Of a stretch of DNA of 64,000 nt, positions 27,370 through 36,542 are shown one piece after another. The stretch spans positions 124,001 through 188,000 of the forward strand of contig JADJJI010000007.1 in assembly GCA_016706565.1 (NCBI GenBank). Reading direction: 5' to 3'. Each line of letters begins with the position of its first letter. Position 1 is the stretch's first letter. A program made the position numbers and the translations under genes. The stretch is from Piscinibacter sp. Its GTDB lineage: Bacteria; Pseudomonadota; Gammaproteobacteria; Burkholderiales; Burkholderiaceae_C. The notes under the pieces were generated by a model. That model did no database searches, was not told the origin of the DNA, and worked only from the letters and a program-made list of their open reading frames with translations.

Positions 27370-28866
27370 ATGTCCTTCGACACTCTCGGCCTCGCCGAGC
27401 CCCTGCTGCGCGCGATCCGCGAACACGGCTACACCACCCCCACCCCCATCCAGGCCCAGGCCATTCCGGTCGTGCTGCAAGGCGGCGACCTGCTCGGCGG
27501 CGCGCAGACCGGCACCGGCAAGACCGCCGGCTTCACGCTGCCGATGCTGCAGCGCCTGATGGCCAAGCCCGCCGTGCGCGACGGCCGCGGCCGCATCCCC
27601 ATCCGCGCGCTGATCCTGACCCCGACGCGCGAACTCGCCGCGCAGGTTGAGGAAAGCGTGCGCACCTACGGCAAGTACACCGGCCTGACCAGCATGGTCA
27701 TGTTCGGCGGCGTCGGCATGCAGCCGCAGATCGACAAGCTCAAGCGCGGCGTCGACATCCTGGTGGCCACGCCCGGCCGGCTGCTCGACCACCACGGCCA
27801 GCGCACGCTGGACCTGAGCCATGTCGAGATCTTCGTGCTCGACGAAGCCGACCGCATGCTCGACATGGGCTTCATCCACGACATCAAGAAGGTGCTGGCC
27901 ATCGTGCCGGCGCAGAAGCAGAGCCTGCTCTTCTCGGCCACCTTCAGCGACGAGATCAAGGCCCTGGCCGACCGGCTGCTGAACAAGCCGGCGCTGATCG
28001 AGGTCGCGCGCCGCAACCAGACCGCCGACACGATCGCGCAGAAGGTCCACCCGGTGGGCCGCGAGATGAAGAAGGACCTGCTGTGCCATCTCATCAAGAG
28101 CAACGACTGGCACCAGGTGCTCATCTTCACGCGCATGAAGCACGGCGCCAACCGCCTGTGCGAGCACCTCGTGAAGAGCGGCATCACCGCGATGGCGATC
28201 CACGGCAACAAGAGCCAGGGCGCGCGCACCAAGGCACTGGCCGACTTCAAGGCCGGTGACCTGACCTGCCTGGTGGCCACCGACATCGCCGCACGCGGCA
28301 TCGACATCGACCAGCTGCCGCACGTCGTCAACTTCGAGCTGCCCAACGTGCCCGAGGACTACGTGCACCGCATCGGCCGCACCGGCCGCGCCGGCGCCCA
28401 GGGCGAGGCGATCTCGCTGGTGTGCGTCGACGAGAACGGCTTCCTGCGCGACATCGAGAAGCTCATCAAGCGCGAGATCCCGCGCGAGGTGGTGCCCGGT
28501 TTCGAGCCGCCCAGCGGCGAGCGCCCGGAGCCCATCGTGCTGGGCCGCATGGTGATCGGCGAAGGCGCCGGCCGCGGCGGCCACCGCCACCATGCGCCTG
28601 CGCGCGGCGGCCAGGGTGCTCCGCGCGGTGGCCAGGGCGCGCCCCGCGGCGGTCGTGGGGATGGCCGCAATGAATCTCGCTCGGATCGTCCGCGCAACGA
28701 CAGCCGCCCGGCTGCCGCCCCCGCGGCGCGCCCGGCCGGCTCGCACGCGCCGCACGCCGCCCCCGCGGCCCAGCAGCCCGGCCGCGGCCCGGCGCCGGCG
28801 CGTGGCGCCGACCAGCGCGGCGGCGGCAAGCCGCAACCGCGCCTGACCCAGCCCAAGCCGCGCTGA
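27370..28866 (+). CDS. rhlE: DEAD-box RNA helicase, RhlE type
   Basis: A 498-residue ATP-dependent RNA helicase for RNA unwinding in ribosome assembly or RNA decay. Motifs appear in order: Q motif ([14 protein letters not shown]), [42 protein letters not shown], and [15 protein letters not shown]. The core ends near residue 385. The tail (about 400-498) is rich in Gly, Arg, Ala and Pro with short repeats (GGQGAPR twice, then GGRGDGRN), a typical disordered RNA-binding extension. It has a 150-nt GC-rich leader, and the MFS gene upstream is probably a separate unit. Confidence 0.93.
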   Translation: MSFDTLGLAEPLLRAIREHGYTTPTPIQAQAIPVVLQGGDLLGGAQTGTGKTAGFTLPMLQRLMAKPAVRDGRGRIPIRALILTPTRELAAQVEESVRTYGKYTGLTSMVMFGGVGMQPQIDKLKRGVDILVATPGRLLDHHGQRTLDLSHVEIFVLDEADRMLDMGFIHDIKKVLAIVPAQKQSLLFSATFSDEIKALADRLLNKPALIEVARRNQTADTIAQKVHPVGREMKKDLLCHLIKSNDWHQVLIFTRMKHGANRLCEHLVKSGITAMAIHGNKSQGARTKALADFKAGDLTCLVATDIAARGIDIDQLPHVVNFELPNVPEDYVHRIGRTGRAGAQGEAISLVCVDENGFLRDIEKLIKREIPREVVPGFEPPSGERPEPIVLGRMVIGEGAGRGGHRHHAPARGGQGAPRGGQGAPRGGRGDGRNESRSDRPRNDSRPAAAPAARPAGSHAPHAAPAAQQPGRGPAPARGADQRGGGKPQPRLTQPKPR

Positions 28867-28886
28867 GCACGCGTAGAGTCGGGGGC

Positions 28887-29570
28887 ATGACCGCCAGGCC
28901 CGCTGCCCTGCCCCGCGCCGTCCTGCTGGCCGGCGCGACGGGGCTGGTGGGCCGGGCACTGCTGCCGCAGTTGCTGAACCATCCGTCCGTCAGCCGCGTG
29001 CACGTGCTGTTGCGCCGAGCGGCGCCGGGCATCGAGTCGCACCCCAAGCTCGAACTGCACAACGTCGACTTCGCGCACCTGAACCGGGTGCCGAAGGTCG
29101 ACGACGTCTACGTCGCGCTGGGCACCACCATCAAGGTCGCCGGCTCGCAAGAGGCTTTCCGACAGGTCGACCACGACTATGTGCTGGCCACGGCACGTGC
29201 GGCCCGCGAGGCCGGTGCCAGGCGCGTCGCCATCGTCTCGGCGCTCGGCGCCGACCGCGGCTCGCGCGTCTTCTACAACCGCGTGAAGGGCGACATGGAG
29301 GCCGACGTCGCCGCGCTCGGATTCGAGCAGGTGAACTTCGCGCAGCCTTCGCTGCTGATGGGCGACCGGGCCTCGCTCGGCCAGCCCGAACGGGCCGGCG
29401 AGCTGTGGACGATGCGCCTGCTGCGCCCGATGATGGGCCTGGTGCCGCGCGGCGTGCGGCCCATCGATGCACGCGACGTTGCCGCGGCACTGATCAGCGC
29501 CACGATGTCCGGCAAGCCCGGCGTGCACCACCTCCCTTCCGCGCGCATGCAAGGGGCCTACCAGCGTTGA
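28887..29570 (+). CDS. NAD(P)-binding Rossmann-fold oxidoreductase
   Basis: A 227-residue protein of the atypical short-chain dehydrogenase / NAD(P)H-binding type, close to the HTATIP2/CC3 group. The N-terminal GATGLVGRALL is the dinucleotide motif; the usual YxxxK pair is represented by RVFYNRVKGDME. Substrate unknown. Its stop overlaps the start of the MFS gene (TTGA at 29567-29570), which in turn overlaps an RluA gene, so the three are translationally coupled. Confidence 0.82.
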   Translation: MTARPAALPRAVLLAGATGLVGRALLPQLLNHPSVSRVHVLLRRAAPGIESHPKLELHNVDFAHLNRVPKVDDVYVALGTTIKVAGSQEAFRQVDHDYVLATARAAREAGARRVAIVSALGADRGSRVFYNRVKGDMEADVAALGFEQVNFAQPSLLMGDRASLGQPERAGELWTMRLLRPMMGLVPRGVRPIDARDVAAALISATMSGKPGVHHLPSARMQGAYQR

Positions 29571-30781
29571 GCGAGTCGCTGCTGCGCCACCGCGCGTTCA
29601 TGCGCTTCTGGTTCGCGCGCCTGGCCGGCACCTCGGCCAACCAGATGCTGATGGTGGCCATCGGCTGGCAGATGTACGACCTGACGGCCAGCGCCTGGGA
29701 CCTGGGCCTGGTCGGCCTGATGCAGTTCATGCCCTCGCTGCTGCTGGTGCTGGTCGCCGGCCATGTGCTCGATCGCTACCACCGCGCGCGCATCCTCGCC
29801 GCCTGCATGGCGCTGCAGGCCGCCGTGGCCGCGGCGCTCGCGCTGGCCGCATGGCAGGGCTGGGCCAGCCGCGATCTGCTGCTGGCGCTCTCGGTGCTGA
29901 TCGGCGCCGCCAAGGCCTTCCAGCTCCCTGCGCAGCAGTCGATCACGCCGCTGCTCGTACCCGCCGAGGTGCTGCCACGGGCGCTGGCCTTCAGCTCGGC
30001 CGGCATGCAGGGCGCCATCATCGCCGGGCCGGCCATCGGCGGCTTCGTCTACGTGGCCGGCGCGCCGGCCGTCTATGCGAGCTGCACCGCGCTGTTCCTG
30101 CTCTCCTGCGCGATGGTGCTCGGCGTGCGCTACGAGCACGTGTCCCGCATCGCCGGTGCCGCCACGCTGGACACGCTGCTCGCCGGCGTGCGCTTCGTGC
30201 GCCAGCGCGAGGTCGTGCTCGGTGCGATCTCGCTGGACCTGTTCGCCGTGCTGCTCGGCGGCGCCAGCGCGCTGCTGCCGATGTTCGCCAAGGACGTGCT
30301 GCACGTCGGCCCCTGGGGCCTGGGCCTGCTGCGCGCCGCGCCGGCCGTCGGCGCGCTGGTCACGGCGCTGGCGCTGTCGCACTGGCCGATCCGGCAGCGC
30401 GCAGGCTTCGTGCTGCTGTCGTCGGTGGGCGTCTACGGCGCCGCGATGCTGGGCTTCGCGCTGTCGACGCAGCTCCTGCTGTCGATGCTGATGCTGGCCA
30501 TCTCCGGCGCCGCTGACATGGTCAGCGTGGTGATCCGCCAATCGCTGGTGCAGCTGGAGACTCCGGACGAAATGCGCGGCCGCGTCAGCGCGGTCAACTC
30601 GGTGTTCATCGGTGCGTCGAACCAGCTCGGCGAGTTCGAGTCGGGCGTCACCGCGGCGCTGCTCGGGCCGGTGGGCTCGGTGGTGCTCGGCGGCCTGGGC
30701 TCGATGGCGATCGCGGCGCTGTGGGTGCGCTGGTTCCCGGCGCTGGCGCGGCGCGACCGGCTGGTCGAGACGACGCCGTGA
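29567..30781 (+). CDS. MFS transporter, EntS-like
   Basis: A 404-residue membrane protein with about 12 helices. The N-terminus LLRHRAFMRFWFARL, followed by GWQMYDLT, is typical of the MFS_3/EntS-like exporter group, some of which export siderophores; no siderophore genes are near, so the substrate is open. The start is TTG at 29567, overlapping the previous stop as TTGA; the alternative ATG at 29600 would remove the conserved N-terminus. The stop overlaps the GTG of the next gene. Confidence 0.87.
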   Translation: MSESLLRHRAFMRFWFARLAGTSANQMLMVAIGWQMYDLTASAWDLGLVGLMQFMPSLLLVLVAGHVLDRYHRARILAACMALQAAVAAALALAAWQGWASRDLLLALSVLIGAAKAFQLPAQQSITPLLVPAEVLPRALAFSSAGMQGAIIAGPAIGGFVYVAGAPAVYASCTALFLLSCAMVLGVRYEHVSRIAGAATLDTLLAGVRFVRQREVVLGAISLDLFAVLLGGASALLPMFAKDVLHVGPWGLGLLRAAPAVGALVTALALSHWPIRQRAGFVLLSSVGVYGAAMLGFALSTQLLLSMLMLAISGAADMVSVVIRQSLVQLETPDEMRGRVSAVNSVFIGASNQLGEFESGVTAALLGPVGSVVLGGLGSMAIAALWVRWFPALARRDRLVETTP

Positions 30782-31398
30782 TCCTGCATCACGACGACGG
30801 CCTCATCGTGGCCGACAAGCCCGCCGGCTTGCCCACGGTGCCGGGCCGGCCGCCCGAACTGCATGACTGCCTGTGGCACCGCGTGCGCGAGCAGTGGCCC
30901 GACGCGCTGGTGGTGCACCGGCTCGACATGGCGACCTCGGGGCTGGTGTTGTTCGCCCGCGGCGTCGACATGCAACGCAGCCTGAGCATGGCGTTCGCGC
31001 AGCGGCAGGTCGGCAAGGGATACGAGGCGATCGCCGCGGGCGAACTGCAGGACGACACGGGCGAGATCGCCCTGCCGCTGGCCGCCGATTGGCCGGACCG
31101 CCCGCGGCAGAAAGTCGACGCCGAACATGGCAAGCACTCCGTCACGCGCTGGCGGGTTCTCGAACGGGGTATTCCGCCGGGCGCCACCCGGCTCGCGCTT
31201 GAGCCCCTCACCGGCCGCACGCATCAGTTGCGCGTGCACCTCGCCGCGATCGGCCACCCGCTGCTCGGCGACACGCTCTATGCGCCGCCCGGACTTGCCG
31301 CGGCGGCACCGCGGCTGCTGCTGCACGCCACCCGCCTGAGCTTCGTGCACCCGGCTGACGGCCGCGCGCTGAGCTTCGAAAGCGCCGCGCCGTTCTAG
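30778..31398 (+). CDS. RluA-family RNA pseudouridine synthase
   Basis: A 206-residue enzyme that converts uridine to pseudouridine in rRNA or tRNA. The catalytic Asp lies in HRLDMATSGLVLFA; other marks are the start VADKPAGLPT and PLTGRTHQLRVHLAAIGHPLLGD. It lacks an S4 domain and has the short RluA length. The start is GTG at 30778, overlapping the MFS stop as GTGA. It converges on ppk2, with 12 nt between stops. Confidence 0.9.
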   Translation: MILHHDDGLIVADKPAGLPTVPGRPPELHDCLWHRVREQWPDALVVHRLDMATSGLVLFARGVDMQRSLSMAFAQRQVGKGYEAIAAGELQDDTGEIALPLAADWPDRPRQKVDAEHGKHSVTRWRVLERGIPPGATRLALEPLTGRTHQLRVHLAAIGHPLLGDTLYAPPGLAAAAPRLLLHATRLSFVHPADGRALSFESAAPF

Positions 31399-31410
31399 CC
31401 GACGGCTGCG

Positions 31411-32604
31411 CTAGAGGATCGCGCCGCTGGTGCGTTCGCCGCGTTCGTAGACCACGTGCGCCCGGCCCACCAGCAGCGGGTCGAGCTGCTTGATGTGCTC
31501 GAGGTCCTTGTTCGTGTAGGGCAGCTTGTGCAGCACGTAGCGCATGGCGTTCAGGCGCGCGCGCTTCTTGCAGTCCGACTTGATCACCGTCCATGGCGCA
31601 TCGGCGGTGTCGGTCTCGAAGAACATCGCCTCCTTGGCCTTGGTGTAGTCGTCCCACTTGTCGAGCGAGGCCATGTCGATGGGGCTGAGCTTCCACTGCT
31701 TGAGCGGGTGCGCCTCGCGCTCCTTGAAGCGGCGGCGTTGCTCGGCCTTGCTGACCGAGAACCAGAACTTGATCAGATGGATGCCGCTGCGCACGAGATG
31801 CCGCTCGAAGTCCGGCGCCTGGCGCATGAACTCCTCGTACTCGTGCGCATTGCAGAAGCCCATCACCCGCTCGACGCCGGCGCGGTTGTACCAGCTGCGG
31901 TCGAACAGCACGATCTCGCCGGCGGTGGGCAGGTGCTCCACGTAGCGCTGGAAGTACCACTGGCCGCGCTCGGTCTCGCTCGGCTTCTCGAGTGCGACGA
32001 CACGGGCGCCGCGCGGATTCAGGTGCTCCATGAAACGCTTGATCGCGCCACCTTTGCCGGCCGCGTCGCGGCCCTCGAACAGCAGCACCACGCGCTGCCC
32101 GGTTTCCTTCACCCAGGCCTGCAGCTTGAGCAGCTCGACCTGCAGCAGGTACTTCTGCGCCTCATAGTTCTTGCGCGACATGAGGTTCTTGTACGGGTAG
32201 GCGCCGTTGCGCCAGTCGGCCGCCAGTTCCTCGTCGGGCTTGACCAGTCGGCTGCGCTGCAGCGCCTGCGCGCCTTCGAGCAGCTCGCGGCGAAGCGCCG
32301 CGGCATCGTCGGGCGAAGCGCCCTCGAGGATGGCGCGCAGCTGCCGGGCGGTCTCCTGCGCGTCATGGCCACGCTCGAGGATGTCACCCAGGGCCGCCAC
32401 CTGGGCACCTCTCGCCGCCTGCACCGCCTGCGACACCACTTCCTTCTCCAGCGCTCGCGCGTCCTGGCCCTCGATCACGTCACCCTGCGCGGCACGGCGC
32501 GGGCCGCGACGGCGGGTCGGTGCGGGGGCTGCGGAGGCGGTCTTGCCCGGAGTGCCGGAGGTGCTGCGCGGGGTGCTGCGGGCGGTGGCGGTCGTGCGTG
32601 CCAT
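31411..32604 (-). CDS. ppk2: polyphosphate kinase 2
   Basis: A 397-residue PPK2 that uses polyphosphate to phosphorylate nucleoside diphosphates (or monophosphates). The Walker A loop is FEGRDAAGKGGAIKRF, and Walker B is DRSWYNRAGVERVMGF, with the lid region following. The catalytic core begins near residue 130; before it lies an unusual Ala/Thr/Arg-rich basic start (residues 1-40) and a helical part. The start has AAGGA 8 nt upstream. Cytoplasmic. It is divergent from the bacteriohemerythrin gene. Confidence 0.92.
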   Translation of the reverse strand: MARTTATARSTPRSTSGTPGKTASAAPAPTRRRGPRRAAQGDVIEGQDARALEKEVVSQAVQAARGAQVAALGDILERGHDAQETARQLRAILEGASPDDAAALRRELLEGAQALQRSRLVKPDEELAADWRNGAYPYKNLMSRKNYEAQKYLLQVELLKLQAWVKETGQRVVLLFEGRDAAGKGGAIKRFMEHLNPRGARVVALEKPSETERGQWYFQRYVEHLPTAGEIVLFDRSWYNRAGVERVMGFCNAHEYEEFMRQAPDFERHLVRSGIHLIKFWFSVSKAEQRRRFKEREAHPLKQWKLSPIDMASLDKWDDYTKAKEAMFFETDTADAPWTVIKSDCKKRARLNAMRYVLHKLPYTNKDLEHIKQLDPLLVGRAHVVYERGERTSGAIL

Positions 32605-32734
32605 GCGTTCGGTCCTTCTTTGTGATTCGACCGATCACTTTGCGACGGCCCGATCCTGTCCGGGTTGACCTGACTCAAGGCACGGGCGTCGGCAGCCGAC
32701 TAGCCTGCCGGTCACCGAAACGTGGAGCCCCCAC

Positions 32735-33250
32735 ATGCCCGTGCTCGAATGGTCCGAAGCGCTTTCGCTCGATCTGCCCCAGATGGATGACACGCACCGC
32801 GAGTTCGTCGATCTGCTTGCCGCCGTCGACGCCGCGGGCGATGCCACGCTGCTGCCCGCATGGCAGACGCTGATCGAGCACACCGAAGTGCACTTCGGGC
32901 AGGAAGACCGCTGGATGCGCGAAACCCGGTTCGCCTCGGGCAACTGCCACAGCGTCCAGCACCAGGTGGTGCTCAACGTCATGCGCGAGGGGCTCAAGCG
33001 CGCCGAAGCCGGCGACCTCGAATTGCTGCGCATGATGTCGAGCGAGCTCGCGCAGTGGTTTCCGCAGCATGCGCAGAGCATGGACGCGGGCCTGGCGCTG
33101 CACCTGCGCAGCGTCGGTCACGACCCGCGCACCGGTGCGGTGGCGCGCCCCGAAGCGCTGCCGGCCGCCGAGATCAGTGGCTGCGGTTCGGCCGCCTGCA
33201 CGCCGCACGGCGAGAGCGCGCAGGACAGCCGGCAGTCCGCGGCAGCCTGA
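32735..33250 (+). CDS. bacteriohemerythrin
   Basis: A 171-residue single-domain hemerythrin: iron ligands appear in MDDTHREF, HTEVHFGQEDRWM, HSVQHQVV and the C-terminal HAQSMDAGL, giving the H...HxxxE...HxxxH...HxxxxD pattern. It should bind a diiron centre and reversibly bind O2 for storage, sensing or delivery. The tail after about residue 135 is Ala/Pro-rich and contains two Cys in SGCGSAACTPHG, not needed for the fold. The start is preceded by a GGAG-type site at about 32722-32726. Confidence 0.9.
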   Translation: MPVLEWSEALSLDLPQMDDTHREFVDLLAAVDAAGDATLLPAWQTLIEHTEVHFGQEDRWMRETRFASGNCHSVQHQVVLNVMREGLKRAEAGDLELLRMMSSELAQWFPQHAQSMDAGLALHLRSVGHDPRTGAVARPEALPAAEISGCGSAACTPHGESAQDSRQSAAA

Positions 33251-33285
33251 CCCGCCGCACGCCGGCTTCTCGCGCTCACGTCGGC

Positions 33286-34380
33286 TCAGGTCGGCTCGCG
33301 CTTGGCCCTGGCGCGGGCGGCACCGGCGCGGCCACGCGCCTTCCACTGCGCCACCTGGCGCTGCCGCTCGAGCGCGCTCATGGTGTCGCGCCGGGCCTCC
33401 CGCAGCAGCTTGTGGTAGTTGCGCAGGCGGTCGTTCTCCACGCCTTCGCGCACCGCGCAGCCGGGTTCCTCGCGGTGCGTGCAGTTGCGGAAGCGGCATT
33501 GCGCGGCCAGCGCCGCCACGTCGGCGAAGGTGGCCGCCACCCTCGCCTCGTCGGCATCGGGCCGCAGTGCGCGCAGCCCCGGCGTGTCGATCACGCAGGC
33601 ACCGCCCGGCAGGCGGAACAGCGAGCGCGCCGTGGTGGTGTGCTGGCCGCGGCCGTCGCTCTCGCGCACCGCGCCGGTGTCCTGGCGCACCTCACCGAGC
33701 AGCGTGTTGGTCAGCGTGGATTTGCCGGCACCCGACGTGCCCAGCAGCGCCAGCGTGCGGCCCGGCAGCGTGTGCCCGGCCAGGCAGGCTGCCGCTTCGG
33801 GGTCCCGTGCATCCACGGCCACCATCTCCACGCCGCTGGGCAGACGCTCGCGCAGCTCCTGCATGCGGCAGAACAGCGCGCGCGCATCCGCCAGGGTGTC
33901 GGCCTTGCTGAGCACGATCACCGGCTGAACGCCGCTGCCCTGCACCAGCGCCAGGAAGCGCTCCAGGCGCCGCGGGTTGAAGTCGTCGTCCAGCCCCATC
34001 ACGAGCAGGGCCGTGTCGATGTTGTTGACCACCGGGTGGCGGCGCCCGTCGGCATCGCGGCGCACCAGGTGCGTCAGCGGCGGCACGCGTTCGTGCACCC
34101 AGGCCGCGCCATGCGCATCGAGCACGCAGAGCACCCAGTCGCCGACGGCGAGCGAGTCCTCGGCATCGAACAGCGCCCGGGCCAGGCGCGGCATCACGCG
34201 GGCGCTGATTTCGCTTTCGCCGTCGTGCAGGCGCAGCGTCTCGCGGTGCAGCACGGTCAGGCGCATCAGCCGGCAGGCCAGCTCGGCCAGCGGCGGTTCG
34301 CTGGCGCAGGCCGTGGCACGGCTGGCCAGTGCGGGAGTCAGTCCCATCGAGCGCAGTCGCTCGAAATCGAAGTCGATCAT
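33286..34380 (-). CDS. rsgA: ribosome small-subunit-dependent GTPase A
   Basis: A 364-residue circularly permuted GTPase that matures the 30S subunit. The order is OB-fold (about 30-110), then G4 (VLSKAD), then the P-loop LLGTSGAGKSTLTN and DTPGLR, and a zinc knuckle C-x4-C-x-H-x5-C (CRFRNCTHREEPGC) with a basic tail. ATG 34380 (MIDFDFERLRSMG) is the family-like start; an in-frame ATG 27 codons upstream lies in a palindrome-containing leader. A 423-nt gene-poor stretch precedes it. Confidence 0.93.
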   Translation of the reverse strand: MIDFDFERLRSMGLTPALASRATACASEPPLAELACRLMRLTVLHRETLRLHDGESEISARVMPRLARALFDAEDSLAVGDWVLCVLDAHGAAWVHERVPPLTHLVRRDADGRRHPVVNNIDTALLVMGLDDDFNPRRLERFLALVQGSGVQPVIVLSKADTLADARALFCRMQELRERLPSGVEMVAVDARDPEAAACLAGHTLPGRTLALLGTSGAGKSTLTNTLLGEVRQDTGAVRESDGRGQHTTTARSLFRLPGGACVIDTPGLRALRPDADEARVAATFADVAALAAQCRFRNCTHREEPGCAVREGVENDRLRNYHKLLREARRDTMSALERQRQVAQWKARGRAGAARARAKREPT

Positions 34381-34803
34381 GGTGGTGGAAGAACCTGTGT
34401 TTCGCAGGGCATGCGCGAGCGCATGCCGTTCGGCCCCGCGCGGCGCACGGGGTACGGACAAGGCGGAAACGGGCGCGGCGCGAGGGGCCGCGACTCAGGT
34501 CAGGATTCGACCGACTCGAAGGGAGAAGACCCGAGGCGCGTCAGGCGGCGGCCACTGAGGGGGCAAGGTCAATCGTCTTCATTGCGCGTCTCCTCAGGCT
34601 CGGGTGGATCGGTGACCACGGGGCGTGGCCGGCGAATGCGTTCAGTGTGGCACGCGCTCCCGGCAGGGTCAATCGGCAGCGTGGCTTGCAATGCACGCCA
34701 GCCGCCCCATCTTCGGCCAGGGCTTTGGCGCACGCGCCAGCCCCTGTGCGTATCATCCGCGCGCCCCCTGTTGGATTGACCTTTCCGAAGGATTGACGAC
34801 ACC
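34381..34803. other. 423-nt region between divergent rsgA and Tim44-domain genes
   Basis: No normal gene is seen. It holds a near-perfect palindrome, GGCATGCGC at 34408-34416 and GCGCATGCC at 34419-34427, 28-47 nt upstream of rsgA; a 13-codon ORF with a strong ribosome site (34541-34582, minus strand); and a TATCAT -10-like hexamer at 34751-34756 before the Tim44-domain gene. The rest appears to be leader and promoter DNA. Confidence 0.5.
34541..34582 (-). CDS. possible 13-codon leader ORF upstream of rsgA
   Basis: ATG at 34582 to TGA at 34541 reads MKTIDLAPSVAAA. A textbook GAGGAG lies 6 nt before the ATG, better than the site of rsgA itself. It may be a translated leader peptide or a chance occurrence. 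There is no run of one amino acid as in attenuation peptides. Confidence 0.25.
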   Translation of the reverse strand: MKTIDLAPSVAAA

Positions 34804-35706
34804 ATGAAACGCTGGCTCCTCGCTCTCTCGCTCGCCCTGTGCTCGCTCGCCCTGCTGCCCTCGGTGGCCGACGCCAAGCGCCTGGGGGGCGGCGGCAGCG
34901 CCGGCCTCAAGCGCGACCTGCCGGCGCGTAGCACGCCCGATTCGCTGCCGGCCAAGCCGGCGCAGAACGCTGCCACGCCCTCGCCGGCGGCGCCCGCGGC
35001 AGCCGCCGCAGCGGCGCCCAAGCGCTCGTGGATGGGCCCGATTGCCGGCCTGGCCGCCGGCCTCGGCTTGGCCGCGCTGGCCAGCCACTTCGGTTTCGGC
35101 GATGAACTCGCCAACTTCATGATGATCGCCCTGCTGGCGATGGTCGCCGTGTTCGTGGTGCGTCTGCTGATGCGCCGCTTCGCGTCGAACCGCACCGCTC
35201 CCGCCGGCATGCGGCTGGCGGGCGCCGGCGCACCACTGCCGGCCGACACCACGACCTGGCGCACGGCACAGGCCCAGCCCGCCGCCGCGGCGGCGATGGC
35301 GCCGGCGACGGCCGCATCGGGCCACGTCCCGGCCGACTTCGACGCCGCCGGCTTCGAGCGCATCGCCAAGATGATCTTCATTCGCATGCAGGCCGCCAAC
35401 GACGGCGCCGACCTGAACGACCTGCGCGCCTTCACCACCCCGGAACTGTTCGCCTCGATCCGCCTGGACCTGCAGGAGCGCGGCAATGCGCCGCAGCAAA
35501 CCGACGTGGTGCAGATCGACGCCGAGGTGCTCGACGTGGCGCAGGAGTCCGAGCGCCAGGTCGTCAGCGTGCGTTTCCATGGCCTGGTGCGCGAACTGCG
35601 CGACAGCGGCGCCACGCCATTCGACGAGGTGTGGCACCTGGTGCGCCCGGTCGACGGCAGCCGCGAGTGGGCCATCGCCGGCATCCAGCAGATGGCCGCG
35701 GCCTGA
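34804..35706 (+). CDS. Tim44-like domain inner-membrane protein
   Basis: A 300-residue protein with a signal-like N-terminus (LALCSLALLPSVADAKRLGGG), an Ala/Pro-rich linker, two short hydrophobic helices (about 75-98 and 102-120) and a C-terminal Tim44-like domain (about 175-298; FDAAGFERIAKMIFIRMQAAND is typical). Bacterial relatives are envelope proteins of unknown role that share the fold of mitochondrial Tim44 and of ribosomal L45. The start has an AAGGA site at 34786-34790. It is followed 12 nt later by the SDR gene. Confidence 0.87.
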   Translation: MKRWLLALSLALCSLALLPSVADAKRLGGGGSAGLKRDLPARSTPDSLPAKPAQNAATPSPAAPAAAAAAAPKRSWMGPIAGLAAGLGLAALASHFGFGDELANFMMIALLAMVAVFVVRLLMRRFASNRTAPAGMRLAGAGAPLPADTTTWRTAQAQPAAAAAMAPATAASGHVPADFDAAGFERIAKMIFIRMQAANDGADLNDLRAFTTPELFASIRLDLQERGNAPQQTDVVQIDAEVLDVAQESERQVVSVRFHGLVRELRDSGATPFDEVWHLVRPVDGSREWAIAGIQQMAAA

Positions 35707-35718
35707 TCGCCTGAGCCG

Positions 35719-36480
35719 GTGGCCGCGCAGCTCTACATCCTCACCGGCCATTCGAGGGGCATGGGCGAGGCCATCGCGGCCCGCCTGCTGGCGCCCGGCC
35801 ACACCGTGATCGGCCTGTCGCGGCGCACGAACGAGGCGCTCGCGAAGCTGGCCGCCGAGCGCGGCGCCACACTGGAGCAATGGCCGGTGGATCTGGCCGA
35901 CTCGTTGCCCGCCGCCCAGCGGCTGCGCGACACGCTGGCCGGCTTCGACGCGAAGCAGTTCGAGCGCGCCGTGCTGATCAACAACGCCGGCGCCATCGAT
36001 TCGCCGTGCGCGCTGCGTGATGCCGAGCTCAGCGGCTTGGCGAAGACGCTGCGCATCGACCTGGAAGCCACGGTGCTGCTGTGCGCCGCCTTCCTGGACG
36101 CGACGCGCGGCTGGAGCGGCCAGCGCCGCGTGCTCAACATCTCCTCGGGGCTGGGTCGCCGGGCCATGGCCAGCAGCGCCGCCTACTGCGCCGCCAAGGC
36201 CGGCATGGACCACCTGACGCGTTGCCTCGCCCTCGAGGAAGCGCTGGTGCCCAATGGTGCCCGCGTGCTCTCGCTGGCCCCCGGCGTGATCGACACCGAC
36301 ATGCAGGTGCAGTTGCGCTCGGCCGACGCACAGGCCTTCCCCGACCGCGAGCGATTCGTCGCGCTGCAGCGCGAAGGCCAGCTCACCAGCGCCGATGCGG
36401 CCGCGGCGCGCGTGCTGGCCTGCCTGGAACGGCCCGACTTCGGCGATCCGCCGATCGGCGACGTGCGCGAACTCGCCTGA
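35719..36480 (+). CDS. short-chain dehydrogenase/reductase
   Basis: A 253-residue SDR: TGHSRGMGEAIA at the N-terminus (cofactor loop), NNAGAI, catalytic Ser in NISSGLG and YCAAK with the catalytic Tyr/Lys. The best resemblance is to sepiapterin-reductase-like SDRs, but the substrate is not certain. The start is GTG at 35719 with no strong ribosome site, 12 nt after the Tim44-domain gene stop, so it probably relies on coupling. The S9 peptidase gene follows after 62 nt. Confidence 0.87.
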   Translation: MAAQLYILTGHSRGMGEAIAARLLAPGHTVIGLSRRTNEALAKLAAERGATLEQWPVDLADSLPAAQRLRDTLAGFDAKQFERAVLINNAGAIDSPCALRDAELSGLAKTLRIDLEATVLLCAAFLDATRGWSGQRRVLNISSGLGRRAMASSAAYCAAKAGMDHLTRCLALEEALVPNGARVLSLAPGVIDTDMQVQLRSADAQAFPDRERFVALQREGQLTSADAAAARVLACLERPDFGDPPIGDVRELA

Positions 36481-36542
36481 TCTCGCGAGGCGCCGGCGAA
36501 TGGCGCCAGAATGCGCAGCCTCGTCCGCCTGAACTCGACCCG

